Source: Acidimicrobiales bacterium
GTDB lineage: Bacteria; Actinomycetota; Acidimicrobiia; Acidimicrobiales; SZUA-35
DNA length: 64,000 nucleotides
Assembly (NCBI GenBank): GCA_020630195.1
Contig: JAHDBV010000003.1
Coordinates: 1-64,000 of the forward strand
Direction: 5' to 3'
The notes under the pieces were generated by a model. It made no database searches and was not told the origin of the DNA. It saw only the letters and a list, made by a program, of their open reading frames with translations. This document shows, in pieces, positions 16,756-27,825 of the stretch. Made by a program: the position numbers and the translations under genes. Positions within the stretch are counted from its first letter, which is position 1. Each line of letters opens with the position of its first letter.

Positions 16756-17777
16756 CCGCCACCGAAGTGATCCTCGACCCGACCAAGCGGGGCTACTGGA
16801 CCTCCGACCAGGACGTCCGCTGGTGCCCCGGCTGTGGTGACTACGGGATCCTCGCCGCGATGCAGATGATGCACACCGACCTCGACGTGAAACGCGAGGA
16901 CACGGTGTTCGTCTCCGGCATCGGATGCGCGGCCCGCTTCCCGTATTACATGTCGACCTACGGCATGCACTCGATCCACGGACGTGCCCCGGCGATCGCC
17001 ACCGGTCTCGCGGTCGCCCGACCCGACCTCCACGTCTGGGTCGTCGGTGGTGACGGCGACATGTTGTCGATCGGCGGCAACCACCTGATCCACGCGCTGC
17101 GCCGCAACGTCAACCTCACGATCCTGCTGTTCAACAACCGGATCTACGGGCTGACGAAGGGCCAGTACTCACCGACCTCCGAGGTCGGCAAGGTGACGAA
17201 GTCGACCCCGCACGGCTCGATCGACCCGCCGTTCAACCCCATCTCGGTCGCTCTCGGCGCCGGTGCCACGTTCGTGGCCCGGACCCACGACCTCGACCGC
17301 AAGCACATGATGGCCACGTTCAAGCGGGCGCATGAGCACCGGGGTGCCGCACTGGTCGAGATCTTCCAGAACTGCAACGTCTTCAACGACGGCGCCTACG
17401 ACAACATCCTCAAGCGGGACGTGCGCAGCGACAAGCTCATCGATCTCACCCACGGCGAACCGATCGTGTTCGGCGCCGAGGGCGACAAGGGGATCATGCT
17501 CGTCGACGGTGAGGCCACCGTCGTGAACGTCGCGGACGTCGGCACCGACGCCCTGCTCGTCCACGACGAGACCCGGCCCGAACCGACCGTGCCCTTCGCC
17601 ATCGGGCGCCTCACCGAGGAGTCGTCGGGCGTCACGCCCGTCGGTGTGTTCCGGTCGGTGCAGGCCCCCGAATACACGAGTGCCGTCAACGACCAGCTCG
17701 TGGCCGCCAACGCCGAGCAGGGTCCGGGCGATCTCGACGCCCTGCTCCGCAGTGGCGCCACCTGGACCGTCGACTGA
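16752..17777 (+). CDS. korB: 2-oxoacid:ferredoxin oxidoreductase subunit beta
   Basis: WCPGCGDYGILAAMQ, GIGCAARFPYY, GGDGDMLSIGGNHLIHA; ATGA overlap with korA. Confidence 0.95.
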   Translation: MTATEVILDPTKRGYWTSDQDVRWCPGCGDYGILAAMQMMHTDLDVKREDTVFVSGIGCAARFPYYMSTYGMHSIHGRAPAIATGLAVARPDLHVWVVGGDGDMLSIGGNHLIHALRRNVNLTILLFNNRIYGLTKGQYSPTSEVGKVTKSTPHGSIDPPFNPISVALGAGATFVARTHDLDRKHMMATFKRAHEHRGAALVEIFQNCNVFNDGAYDNILKRDVRSDKLIDLTHGEPIVFGAEGDKGIMLVDGEATVVNVADVGTDALLVHDETRPEPTVPFAIGRLTEESSGVTPVGVFRSVQAPEYTSAVNDQLVAANAEQGPGDLDALLRSGATWTVD

Positions 17778-17784
17778 GCCGTCG

Positions 17785-17812
17785 GTCGCCCCGCCGCCAC
17801 CGGCGGGGCGAC
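17785..17812. terminator. Hairpin terminator-like downstream of korB
   Basis: GTCGCCCCGCCG-CCAC-CGGCGGGGCGAC, perfect 12-bp stem, 8 nt after the korB stop. Confidence 0.6.
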
Positions 17813-17834
17813 ATCGGCCAGTAGCCTCCGGCCG

Positions 17835-18734
17835 GTGCGCACCCGAACGACCCCGCTGACCGCGCTGCTCCTCGCTCTGGCTCTCGTGGCCGGCGCCTGC
17901 GGCCTGAGCCGGGACGGTGGTGACGCCGCCGCCGTCCGGATCACCTACCCCGACGGTGACGTCACGACGATCCTGTCGTCGGAGATCGACGAGCTGTTCG
18001 AGGCCAACACCACGAACGAACGACTCATCGAGCTCAACCAGGGCACGCCGTTCCCGGACACCTATCGGACCGACCTGGCCAACCAGCTGATCTCGGTCGA
18101 CCTGCTCCGCAGCGAGATCGACCGGCTCGGTGGTGAGATCACCGCCGAGGACGAGACCGAGGCCCGCGAGGACCTGCTCGACCAGCTCCGCAGCTTCTAC
18201 CCCGACGAGGCCGAGGTCCAGACCGCGGCGGACGAGCTCAGTGTGTTCCTCGGCCTGCTCATCGACACCCGGGCCGGCCAGCTCGCCTTCGAGCGGGCGC
18301 TCGCCGACACGGCGCCCGACGACGCCGTCGGCGTGCCCTGTGTCCGCCACATCCTGCTCGAGACCGAAGAGGCCGCCGTCGACGTGATCGGGCGGATCGA
18401 CGGTGGCGAGGACTTCGCCGCCGTGGCCATCGAGGCCTCCACCGGTCCGTCCGGCCCCGCTGGTGGCGACCTCGGCTGCTCGCCGAGCACCAACTACGTG
18501 CCCGAGTTCCGCGACGCCGTCGATGCCGCCGAGGTGGGCCAGGTCGTCGGTCCGGTCCAGACCCAGTTCGGCTTCCACGTCGTCGAGGTCACGGGCTACG
18601 AGGTCCAGACCCTCGAACTCGCCCAGCAGCGCTTCGGCGAGGCCTTCAGCGAGCTCGAGGTCGAGGTGCTCGACAGCGACAACCTCGGACAGTGGAGCGA
18701 GGGGCTCGGCCAGATCGTGGCCCCGACCTCGTGA
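17835..18734 (+). CDS. Parvulin-type peptidyl-prolyl isomerase lipoprotein (SurA/PrsA-like)
   Basis: Lipobox LVAGACG; CVRHILLETEEAAVDVIGRIDGGEDFAAVA...GGDLGCSP. Confidence 0.88.
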   Translation: MRTRTTPLTALLLALALVAGACGLSRDGGDAAAVRITYPDGDVTTILSSEIDELFEANTTNERLIELNQGTPFPDTYRTDLANQLISVDLLRSEIDRLGGEITAEDETEAREDLLDQLRSFYPDEAEVQTAADELSVFLGLLIDTRAGQLAFERALADTAPDDAVGVPCVRHILLETEEAAVDVIGRIDGGEDFAAVAIEASTGPSGPAGGDLGCSPSTNYVPEFRDAVDAAEVGQVVGPVQTQFGFHVVEVTGYEVQTLELAQQRFGEAFSELEVEVLDSDNLGQWSEGLGQIVAPTS

Positions 18735-20098
18735 CTCCCAGGGTGGTCGTCGGTGGGCTCGGACCCGGCGCCGACCACCACGTGACCGACGAGACCCGCC
18801 AGCGGATCTCGTCGTTCCACGATGCCGGCCTGCCGGTGCGGCTCCGGACCTCGATCCATCCGAGCGCCCATCTCGCCGGCGACCCGGCGAACGCACCCGA
18901 CCTCGCCACCTACGACGAGTACTACGAGACGGCCGACCGGTTCGCCGACGTCTACGCCGCGATCGTCGACGACCTGGTCGCCCTGGCCGGGGCCCACGGC
19001 TCCGTGCTCTACCTCGTGCCCGGCTCACCGCTCGTGCTCGAACGAGCCGTCGCCCGCCTGCGCGACCGGGACGATCTCGACGTCGAACTGCTGCCCTCGC
19101 TGTCGTTCCTCGACCTGTGCTGGGCCCGCCTCGGCGTCGACCCGGTGGAGACCTCGGTCCGCCTCGTCGACGGCCACACCTTCGCCACCCAGGCGGCGGG
19201 GGAGCGGGGTCCGTTGCTCGTGGCCCACTGCCATGCCAACTGGGTGCTGAGCGACATCAAGCTCGCCGTCGACGACGGCCCCGACGAAGTCGTGCTGCTG
19301 CGAGCCCTCGGGACCGACGACGAGGAGATCGTCCGCTGCTCGTGGGACGACCTCGATCGCACGATCGATGCCGACCATCTGACGTCGTTGTGGATCCCCG
19401 AGCTCGCGGCGCCCGTCGCCGTCGAACTCCAACGCACGGTCGAGCTGATGGACACCCTCCGCACGTCGTGTCCGTGGGACGCCGAGCAGACACACGATTC
19501 ACTCCGGCGCTATCTCATCGAGGAGAGCTACGAGGTCGTCGAGGCGATCGACGCCCTCGACGTCGAGGCCGGCGAGGGCTACGAGGACCTCGAGGAGGAA
19601 CTCGGCGACGTCTGGTTCCAACTGCTGTTCCACGCCCGCCTCGCCGCCGAGGCCGGCCAGTTCACCATCGCGGATGTCGCCCGCACCGTGCACGACAAGC
19701 TGGTCTCCCGCCACCCGCACGTGTTCGCCGACGTCGCCGTCGACGGGGCCGACGATGTGGTCACGAACTGGGAGGCGATCAAGCGCGAGGAGAAGCAGCG
19801 CAGCTCGGTGATGGAAGGCATCCCGGGAGCCCTGCCCGCGCTGAGCTACGCCGAGAAGGTGCTCCGCAAGGCCGATCGGGTCGGCACCTCGATCCCCGAT
19901 CTCGAGGCCGAGCCGACGGCCGACGCCGACCTCGACGAGGACACGCTCGCCCGGCAGCTCCTCGCCCTCGTCGACCGGGCCCGCCGGGCCGGACTCGACC
20001 CGGAGCAGGCGCTGCGGGAACTCGCCCGCCGCGCCGCCGACCGGCACGCCGCGGGCGAACGTGCCGGAGGCACCGTGCCGGCCGACTGGCTCGACTGA
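18731..20098 (+). CDS. mazG: MazG NTP pyrophosphohydrolase with N-terminal tetrapyrrole-methylase-like domain (YabN-like)
   Basis: MDTLRTSCPWDAEQTHDSLRRYLIEESYEVVEAID; N-terminal VVVGGLGPGADHHVT; start overlaps previous stop. Confidence 0.92.
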   Translation: MTPRVVVGGLGPGADHHVTDETRQRISSFHDAGLPVRLRTSIHPSAHLAGDPANAPDLATYDEYYETADRFADVYAAIVDDLVALAGAHGSVLYLVPGSPLVLERAVARLRDRDDLDVELLPSLSFLDLCWARLGVDPVETSVRLVDGHTFATQAAGERGPLLVAHCHANWVLSDIKLAVDDGPDEVVLLRALGTDDEEIVRCSWDDLDRTIDADHLTSLWIPELAAPVAVELQRTVELMDTLRTSCPWDAEQTHDSLRRYLIEESYEVVEAIDALDVEAGEGYEDLEEELGDVWFQLLFHARLAAEAGQFTIADVARTVHDKLVSRHPHVFADVAVDGADDVVTNWEAIKREEKQRSSVMEGIPGALPALSYAEKVLRKADRVGTSIPDLEAEPTADADLDEDTLARQLLALVDRARRAGLDPEQALRELARRAADRHAAGERAGGTVPADWLD

Positions 20099-20111
20099 GC
20101 CCGAACGCGAA

Positions 20112-20137
20112 CACCGCCACCCCGGAGGGTGGCGGTG
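20112..20137. terminator. Bidirectional terminator-like hairpin between convergent genes
   Basis: CACCGCCACCC-CGGA-GGGTGGCGGTG, perfect 11-bp stem. Confidence 0.7.
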
Positions 20138-20158
20138 GTTCGACTCGGACGCTCCGGA

Positions 20159-21472
20159 TCAGCTCGAGAACGGAGGCGGGGGCAGATCCCGCTGGTGATC
20201 GTCGCCGTCACCGAACGGGGAGTCGGTCGGTGTGAACGGCGACGGATCGAACGACGGTGGCGGCGGCACGTCGGGCATCGGCGGGATGTCGAGACGCTCA
20301 CCCGACAGTGCGTCGTCGAGACGTTCGCCCACGTCGCCGACACCTCCGTCGACCACGTCGGCACCGGGCATGCCGTCGACCGCTTCGGAGAGGCCCTCGA
20401 GCGAGGGTTCCGGCAGGCCGTCGGTCAGACCACCGAGTGCGTCGGCCGGGTTCGGGACGGCGTCAGCGATCGAGCCCATCGCGTCGCCGGCGGCCTCGGA
20501 CGCGCCACCCGTGAACTCATCGACGGAGTCACCGAAGCCGGCGGCGGCACCACCGGCGAGACCGGCCGCGCCGGCGGCGGCACCGGCCGCACCCGTCGCG
20601 AACGGCGACGGATCGACATCGGGCCGGGACGAGCGGGGCATCGGATCGAAGTCCGGGGCGGTCTGGGGAACCGGCGGTGGGGTCCCGAAACCCGGAGCGG
20701 GCGGCGGTGCGCCACCGGGAGGTGGTGGGGTCGCACCCGGAGGCGGGGGCTGCATGCCCGGCGCCGGTGGCGGCGGGGTGCTGCCGAATCCCGGCGGCGG
20801 AGGCGTGCCGGGTGTCGGTGCGGCGGTGGGTGCCGGCGCAGCGGCGGGCGGGGGCGCGGCGGCAGGAGGCGGCGGGGTCGATGCCGGGGCCGGGGGTGTC
20901 GAGAACCCGGGGGCCGGCGCCGACGACATCGTGGGTGCCGGGGCCGGCGAGGGCGGCACGGCGGCGGAGGGTGCCGGGGCCGGAGGTGGCGGCGTCGATG
21001 CGGGGGCCGGTGCGGCCATCGGGGCGGGCGGCGTCGCGGGAGCCGCATCCAGGGCGACGTCGAGACCGCCGCCGTGAACCACGCCGTCGGTCAGGCGGGT
21101 CCAGGTGAGGGTGTCACCCGAGTCGGTGCCGTCGACGACCAGCGCCACGGCGGCCTCGTCGAGCACGCTCGTGTCCCATCCATCGACACCGCTACCGCGC
21201 AGCTGCTTCGTCGCCGTGGCCGCACTGGCGGCGCCGAACAGGAACAGCACCGAGGGCGAACCCTCGAGCACGGCGGCCATGCCGGTCGGATGATGTCGCA
21301 CGACGAGGTCGTGGAGACCACCGGCGACGGTGTTGAAGTCCCAACGCGACGCCGCCATGCGGTCGATGAAGGCGGCGAGGTCGGCATTGAGAGCCGGGTC
21401 GTTCACCGAGGCCACCGCAAGGGGGCCCCGGACGGCGACGACGCCGGTTCCGGCTCGAAGACTGGATCGCAT
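20159..21472 (-). CDS. Pro/Ala-rich low-complexity protein with globular N-terminal domain
   Basis: MRSSLRAGTGVVAVRGPLAVASVNDPALNADLAAFIDRMAASRWDFN then long PPPPAPA... and Ala/Gly-rich segments. Confidence 0.75.
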   Translation of the reverse strand: MRSSLRAGTGVVAVRGPLAVASVNDPALNADLAAFIDRMAASRWDFNTVAGGLHDLVVRHHPTGMAAVLEGSPSVLFLFGAASAATATKQLRGSGVDGWDTSVLDEAAVALVVDGTDSGDTLTWTRLTDGVVHGGGLDVALDAAPATPPAPMAAPAPASTPPPPAPAPSAAVPPSPAPAPTMSSAPAPGFSTPPAPASTPPPPAAAPPPAAAPAPTAAPTPGTPPPPGFGSTPPPPAPGMQPPPPGATPPPPGGAPPPAPGFGTPPPVPQTAPDFDPMPRSSRPDVDPSPFATGAAGAAAGAAGLAGGAAAGFGDSVDEFTGGASEAAGDAMGSIADAVPNPADALGGLTDGLPEPSLEGLSEAVDGMPGADVVDGGVGDVGERLDDALSGERLDIPPMPDVPPPPSFDPSPFTPTDSPFGDGDDHQRDLPPPPFSS

Positions 21473-21603
21473 GTGCGGGTCGATCTCCTCGTGAGGTGCG
21501 GGTCCGTCCGAACCTAGTCGGACGGATGACCCCGCCAGGTGAGGGTCCGGACCGGATCCGATGCATCCGGAGCTGTCCGCACGTCGGCCCGACGTGGTGA
21601 ACT

Positions 21604-24600
21604 GTGCGGGTGATCGCCTCTCGACCGCCCCGACACCGCGACCCCCGGGTGGTGGCCGTCGGCCGCCTTCCGGGCCATGCCCTCGGCGTGCCCGACGACG
21701 CCGTCGATCTCGGCGGGACGTGGGCGTTCCGCCACTGGACCGAGACCGCCCCCGACGACGACTGGGCCTCACCCGGCGCCACGCTCGACGACTTCACGAC
21801 GCTGCCCGTCCCGTCGTCTTGGTCGGTCCACGGCCACGGCATCCCGATCTACACCAACGTCCAGTACCCGTTCCCGATCGACGCCTACCCCGAGTTCCCC
21901 CAGCCCGACGAGGGCGGCGATCACGTCCGCACCATCGACGTGCCGGCCGACTGGGACGGCGATCGGATCATCCTGCGGATCGGTGCGGCCGAGTCGACCG
22001 TCGACGTGCTCGTCGACGGTGTCGAGGTGGGCTACGCCACCGACAGCCGGCTGCCGTCGGAGTTCGATCTGACCGACCACGTCCGGCCCGGCTCGACCCA
22101 CACGCTCGCGCTCCGCGTCCAGCGCTGGTCGGCGTCGACCTGGCTCGAGGACCAGGACATGTGGTGGATGGCCGGCATCCACCGGGAGGTCCACCTCCTC
22201 CGTCGACCGGCGACGGCCCTCGCCGACGTCTCGATCGACACGCTCGACTGGACCGACGACGGCGCCGCCGAGGTCCGGGTCACCGTTGCCGTCGCCGGTG
22301 GTGAGGCCGGCACGCTCGTCCCGCTGCGGGTGCGCATCGCCGACACCGTCGTCGACGACGAGGTCGAGCTCCCCGGGAGCGGCAACGACGCCGGCACCAC
22401 CATCTCGCTGACCGTGCCCGACGCGCCGGCGTGGAGCGCGGAACGCCCCGATCTCGTCGACGCCGAGGTCGTGCTCGGCGACCCGTCGGCCCCGCTCGAC
22501 CGGTTCGGGCGTCGAGTCGGGCTGCGCACCGTCGAGATCCGAGCCGGACGTCTGCTCGTCAACGGTGTGCCGATCGTGCTCCGCGGCGTCAACCGCCACG
22601 ACCACTATCCCGAGACCGGCCGCGTGCTGGACGAGGCGCTCCTCGACGAGGACCTCCGGCTCCTCAAGACCCACAACTTCAATGCCATCCGCACCGCCCA
22701 CTACCCGCACCACGAGCGGCTCTACGAGCGTTGCGACGAGGTCGGCCTCTACGTGGTCGACGAGGCGAACCTCGAGAGCCACGGGCTCGTCCGGGACATG
22801 GCCTCCCACCGTCTGGTGAGCCAGGCGTCGCCGATCCCCACCGACGACCCGGACTTCGCCGACGCCTTCGTCGAACGCGGCGTGCGCATGGTGCAGCGCG
22901 ACCGCAACCACGCCTGCGTGCTCGCCTGGTCGCTCGGCAACGAGTCGGGCTGGGGCCCCAACCACCGCCGCATGGCCGATGCGATCCGGGCGCTCGACGA
23001 CACCCGCCCGATCGCCTACCACCCGGCCGAGCTCGATCCCGCCGTCGACATCATCGGGCCGATGTATCCGAGCCTGACGGTGCTCGCCGAGCTGGCCGAC
23101 CTGCCCGACGAGCGTCCGATCGTGATGTGTGAGTACTCCCATGCGATGGGCAACTCCAACGGTGGGTTCGCCGAGTACGACGAACTGATCGACGCCACCG
23201 ACCGGCTCGGTGGCGGCTTCATCTGGGACTGGGTCGACCAGGCCATCGCGGCCGAGACCGACACCGGCCAGCGGTACTGGGCCTACGGCGGCGACTTCGG
23301 CGACGAACCGAACGACGACAACTTCAACTGCAACGGCCTCGTCGACGCCGACCGGACGCCGCACCCGGCGCTCGCGCACTGCGGCTGGGTGCACCGCCCC
23401 GTCGTGACCCGCGCGGTCGATCCGGCCGGCCGACGCCTGGCGATCCGCAATCGCTGGTCGTTCGTCGACACCTCGCTCCTCAGCGCCAGCTGGTCGCTTC
23501 GTGTCGACGGAGCGGAACTGGCCGCCGGTGCCCTCGCCGCCCCGGTCGTGGATCCGGGGGCGGAGATCGAGGTCGATCTCGACCTCCCGACGGTCGAGGT
23601 GCCCGCCGGTGCCGAGGCCCGCCTCCTCGTCGCCTGGCACGACCCGTCGGGCCACCGTGTCGCTCACGACGACCTCGCCCTGTCGATCGGGCGCCCCGTG
23701 CCCGCCGTCTCGGCCGCCGACGACACCTGGGTCCAGGTGAGCCAGGCCGATCGGACGATGATCACCACCGAGCACATGGAGCTCGTGCTCGACCCTCACG
23801 GCGTGCCGTTCTCATGGGTGATGGGTGGCCGCCAGTGGCTGGCCGGTGCCGGCGTGCTCGGCATCACCCGGGCGATCACCGACAACGACCGGGGCCACTT
23901 CGGCCCCGAGCAGGCCGCCCGCCGCCTCAAGAAGGCCGGGCTGCGTCACGCGGTGCCCGAGCCGCTCGGACCGGTGTCGGTCGACCGGTCGTTCCCCGGC
24001 ATGACCGTGATCGAAGCCCGGTCACGATTCGGTCACGGCCTCGTCGTCCGGCTCCGTTGGATGCTCACCGGCGACGGGGGCGTCGCCCTCGACGTGCTCA
24101 CCGACGCCGAACTGAACACCCCCGCACTGCTGCGGGTCGGGGTCGAGCTCCGCCTCGCCGACGACGATCCCGAACTCGTCTGGTTCGGTCCCGGCCCCGA
24201 CGAGAGCTACAGCGACCGGGTCGGCGGGCTCGTCGTCGATCGCTGGCGCGAGGGTGTGGGCGGCTCCGACTTCGCCTACGCCCGACCGCAGGAGACGGGG
24301 AACCACACGGCGGTCCGGTGGGCCGGTGTGGCCGCCGGCGGTGCGACGCTCATGGCGATCGGTGACACCCGATTCGACACGGCGCTGCGCCGCAACTGGG
24401 ACCACGACATCCGCAAGCACCACCGCCACCCACACGAGGTCGAGCCGGCGCCCCGCCCCATCTGGCGACTCGACGCCGCCCACTCGGGACTCGGTACCGG
24501 CTCCTGCGGTCCGGGTGTGTTGGAGCGGTACCAGGTGGCGCCCGACTCGGTCCGCAACCGGATCCTGTTCGCCGTCGTGCCCGACGGCGTCGACCCGGCC

Positions 24601-24654
24601 GAGCTGGCCCGCCAACCCCACCCGCTGCGCCGCAATCGCCGCCAGCTCTTCTGA
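21604..24654 (+). CDS. lacZ: Beta-galactosidase (GH2, LacZ-type)
   Basis: LGNESGWGPNHRRM acid/base and VMCEYSHAMGNSNG nucleophile regions; DEANLESHG. Confidence 0.95.
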   Translation: MRVIASRPPRHRDPRVVAVGRLPGHALGVPDDAVDLGGTWAFRHWTETAPDDDWASPGATLDDFTTLPVPSSWSVHGHGIPIYTNVQYPFPIDAYPEFPQPDEGGDHVRTIDVPADWDGDRIILRIGAAESTVDVLVDGVEVGYATDSRLPSEFDLTDHVRPGSTHTLALRVQRWSASTWLEDQDMWWMAGIHREVHLLRRPATALADVSIDTLDWTDDGAAEVRVTVAVAGGEAGTLVPLRVRIADTVVDDEVELPGSGNDAGTTISLTVPDAPAWSAERPDLVDAEVVLGDPSAPLDRFGRRVGLRTVEIRAGRLLVNGVPIVLRGVNRHDHYPETGRVLDEALLDEDLRLLKTHNFNAIRTAHYPHHERLYERCDEVGLYVVDEANLESHGLVRDMASHRLVSQASPIPTDDPDFADAFVERGVRMVQRDRNHACVLAWSLGNESGWGPNHRRMADAIRALDDTRPIAYHPAELDPAVDIIGPMYPSLTVLAELADLPDERPIVMCEYSHAMGNSNGGFAEYDELIDATDRLGGGFIWDWVDQAIAAETDTGQRYWAYGGDFGDEPNDDNFNCNGLVDADRTPHPALAHCGWVHRPVVTRAVDPAGRRLAIRNRWSFVDTSLLSASWSLRVDGAELAAGALAAPVVDPGAEIEVDLDLPTVEVPAGAEARLLVAWHDPSGHRVAHDDLALSIGRPVPAVSAADDTWVQVSQADRTMITTEHMELVLDPHGVPFSWVMGGRQWLAGAGVLGITRAITDNDRGHFGPEQAARRLKKAGLRHAVPEPLGPVSVDRSFPGMTVIEARSRFGHGLVVRLRWMLTGDGGVALDVLTDAELNTPALLRVGVELRLADDDPELVWFGPGPDESYSDRVGGLVVDRWREGVGGSDFAYARPQETGNHTAVRWAGVAAGGATLMAIGDTRFDTALRRNWDHDIRKHHRHPHEVEPAPRPIWRLDAAHSGLGTGSCGPGVLERYQVAPDSVRNRILFAVVPDGVDPAELARQPHPLRRNRRQLF

Positions 24655-24669
24655 GCGGGGCCGGGCGGT

Positions 24670-27340
<2,671 letters not shown>

Positions 27341-27341
<1 letters not shown>

Positions 27342-27712
27342 TGTCGGAGCTGTTCGCCACACCGGTGCGCTGGTTCCAGAGCGTCGTCTGGCGGGTGCGT
27401 CGATTCTGGGCCCACCGTCGGGTCCAGCAGATCCGCTCCGGCGGCTCGGTGGTGATCGCGGCGGCCGTGTGTGCCCTCGTGCTCGTCTCGCTCGGGGCCA
27501 TCCCCGTGCGCAACTACGTGACCCAGCGTGATGCACTCGACGAGGCGAACGCCGAGCTCTCCCGGATCCAGGCCGAGGTCGACTCGACCCGCCTCGAACT
27601 CGATCGGCTCCAGACCGACGCCGAGATCGAGCGTCAGGCCCGGGCCAACTACGACCTCGTCTACCCGGGCGAGGAGAGCTTCCGGATCCTGCCCGCCGCT
27701 CCCGGCGAGTGA
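27341..27712 (+). CDS. FtsB/DivIC septum formation initiator family protein
   Basis: TM helix plus coiled coil, ending ERQARANYDLVYPGEESFRILP; directly downstream of eno. Confidence 0.92.
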
Positions 27713-27825
27713 TTCCGACCCCGACCGGCGGCGGGGACGGCTGACGGTTTTCCGACGCCACGCGCCCGACGAGTAGTGTCGGCCGAGCCCATCGGCAGCA
27801 CGCTCCAGATTCAGGGGGACCACGC

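Noticed and set aside
20425-21048. Possible nucleotide tandem-repeat array or CRISPR-like array in the Pro-rich gene
   Set aside because: Repetition follows the amino-acid repeats, has no constant spacer length and no conserved palindromic repeat
20129-21517. Plus-strand Gly/Arg-rich ORFs opposite the Pro-rich gene
   Set aside because: Antisense of Pro/Ala codons gives Gly/Arg/Ala repeats; no independent coding evidence
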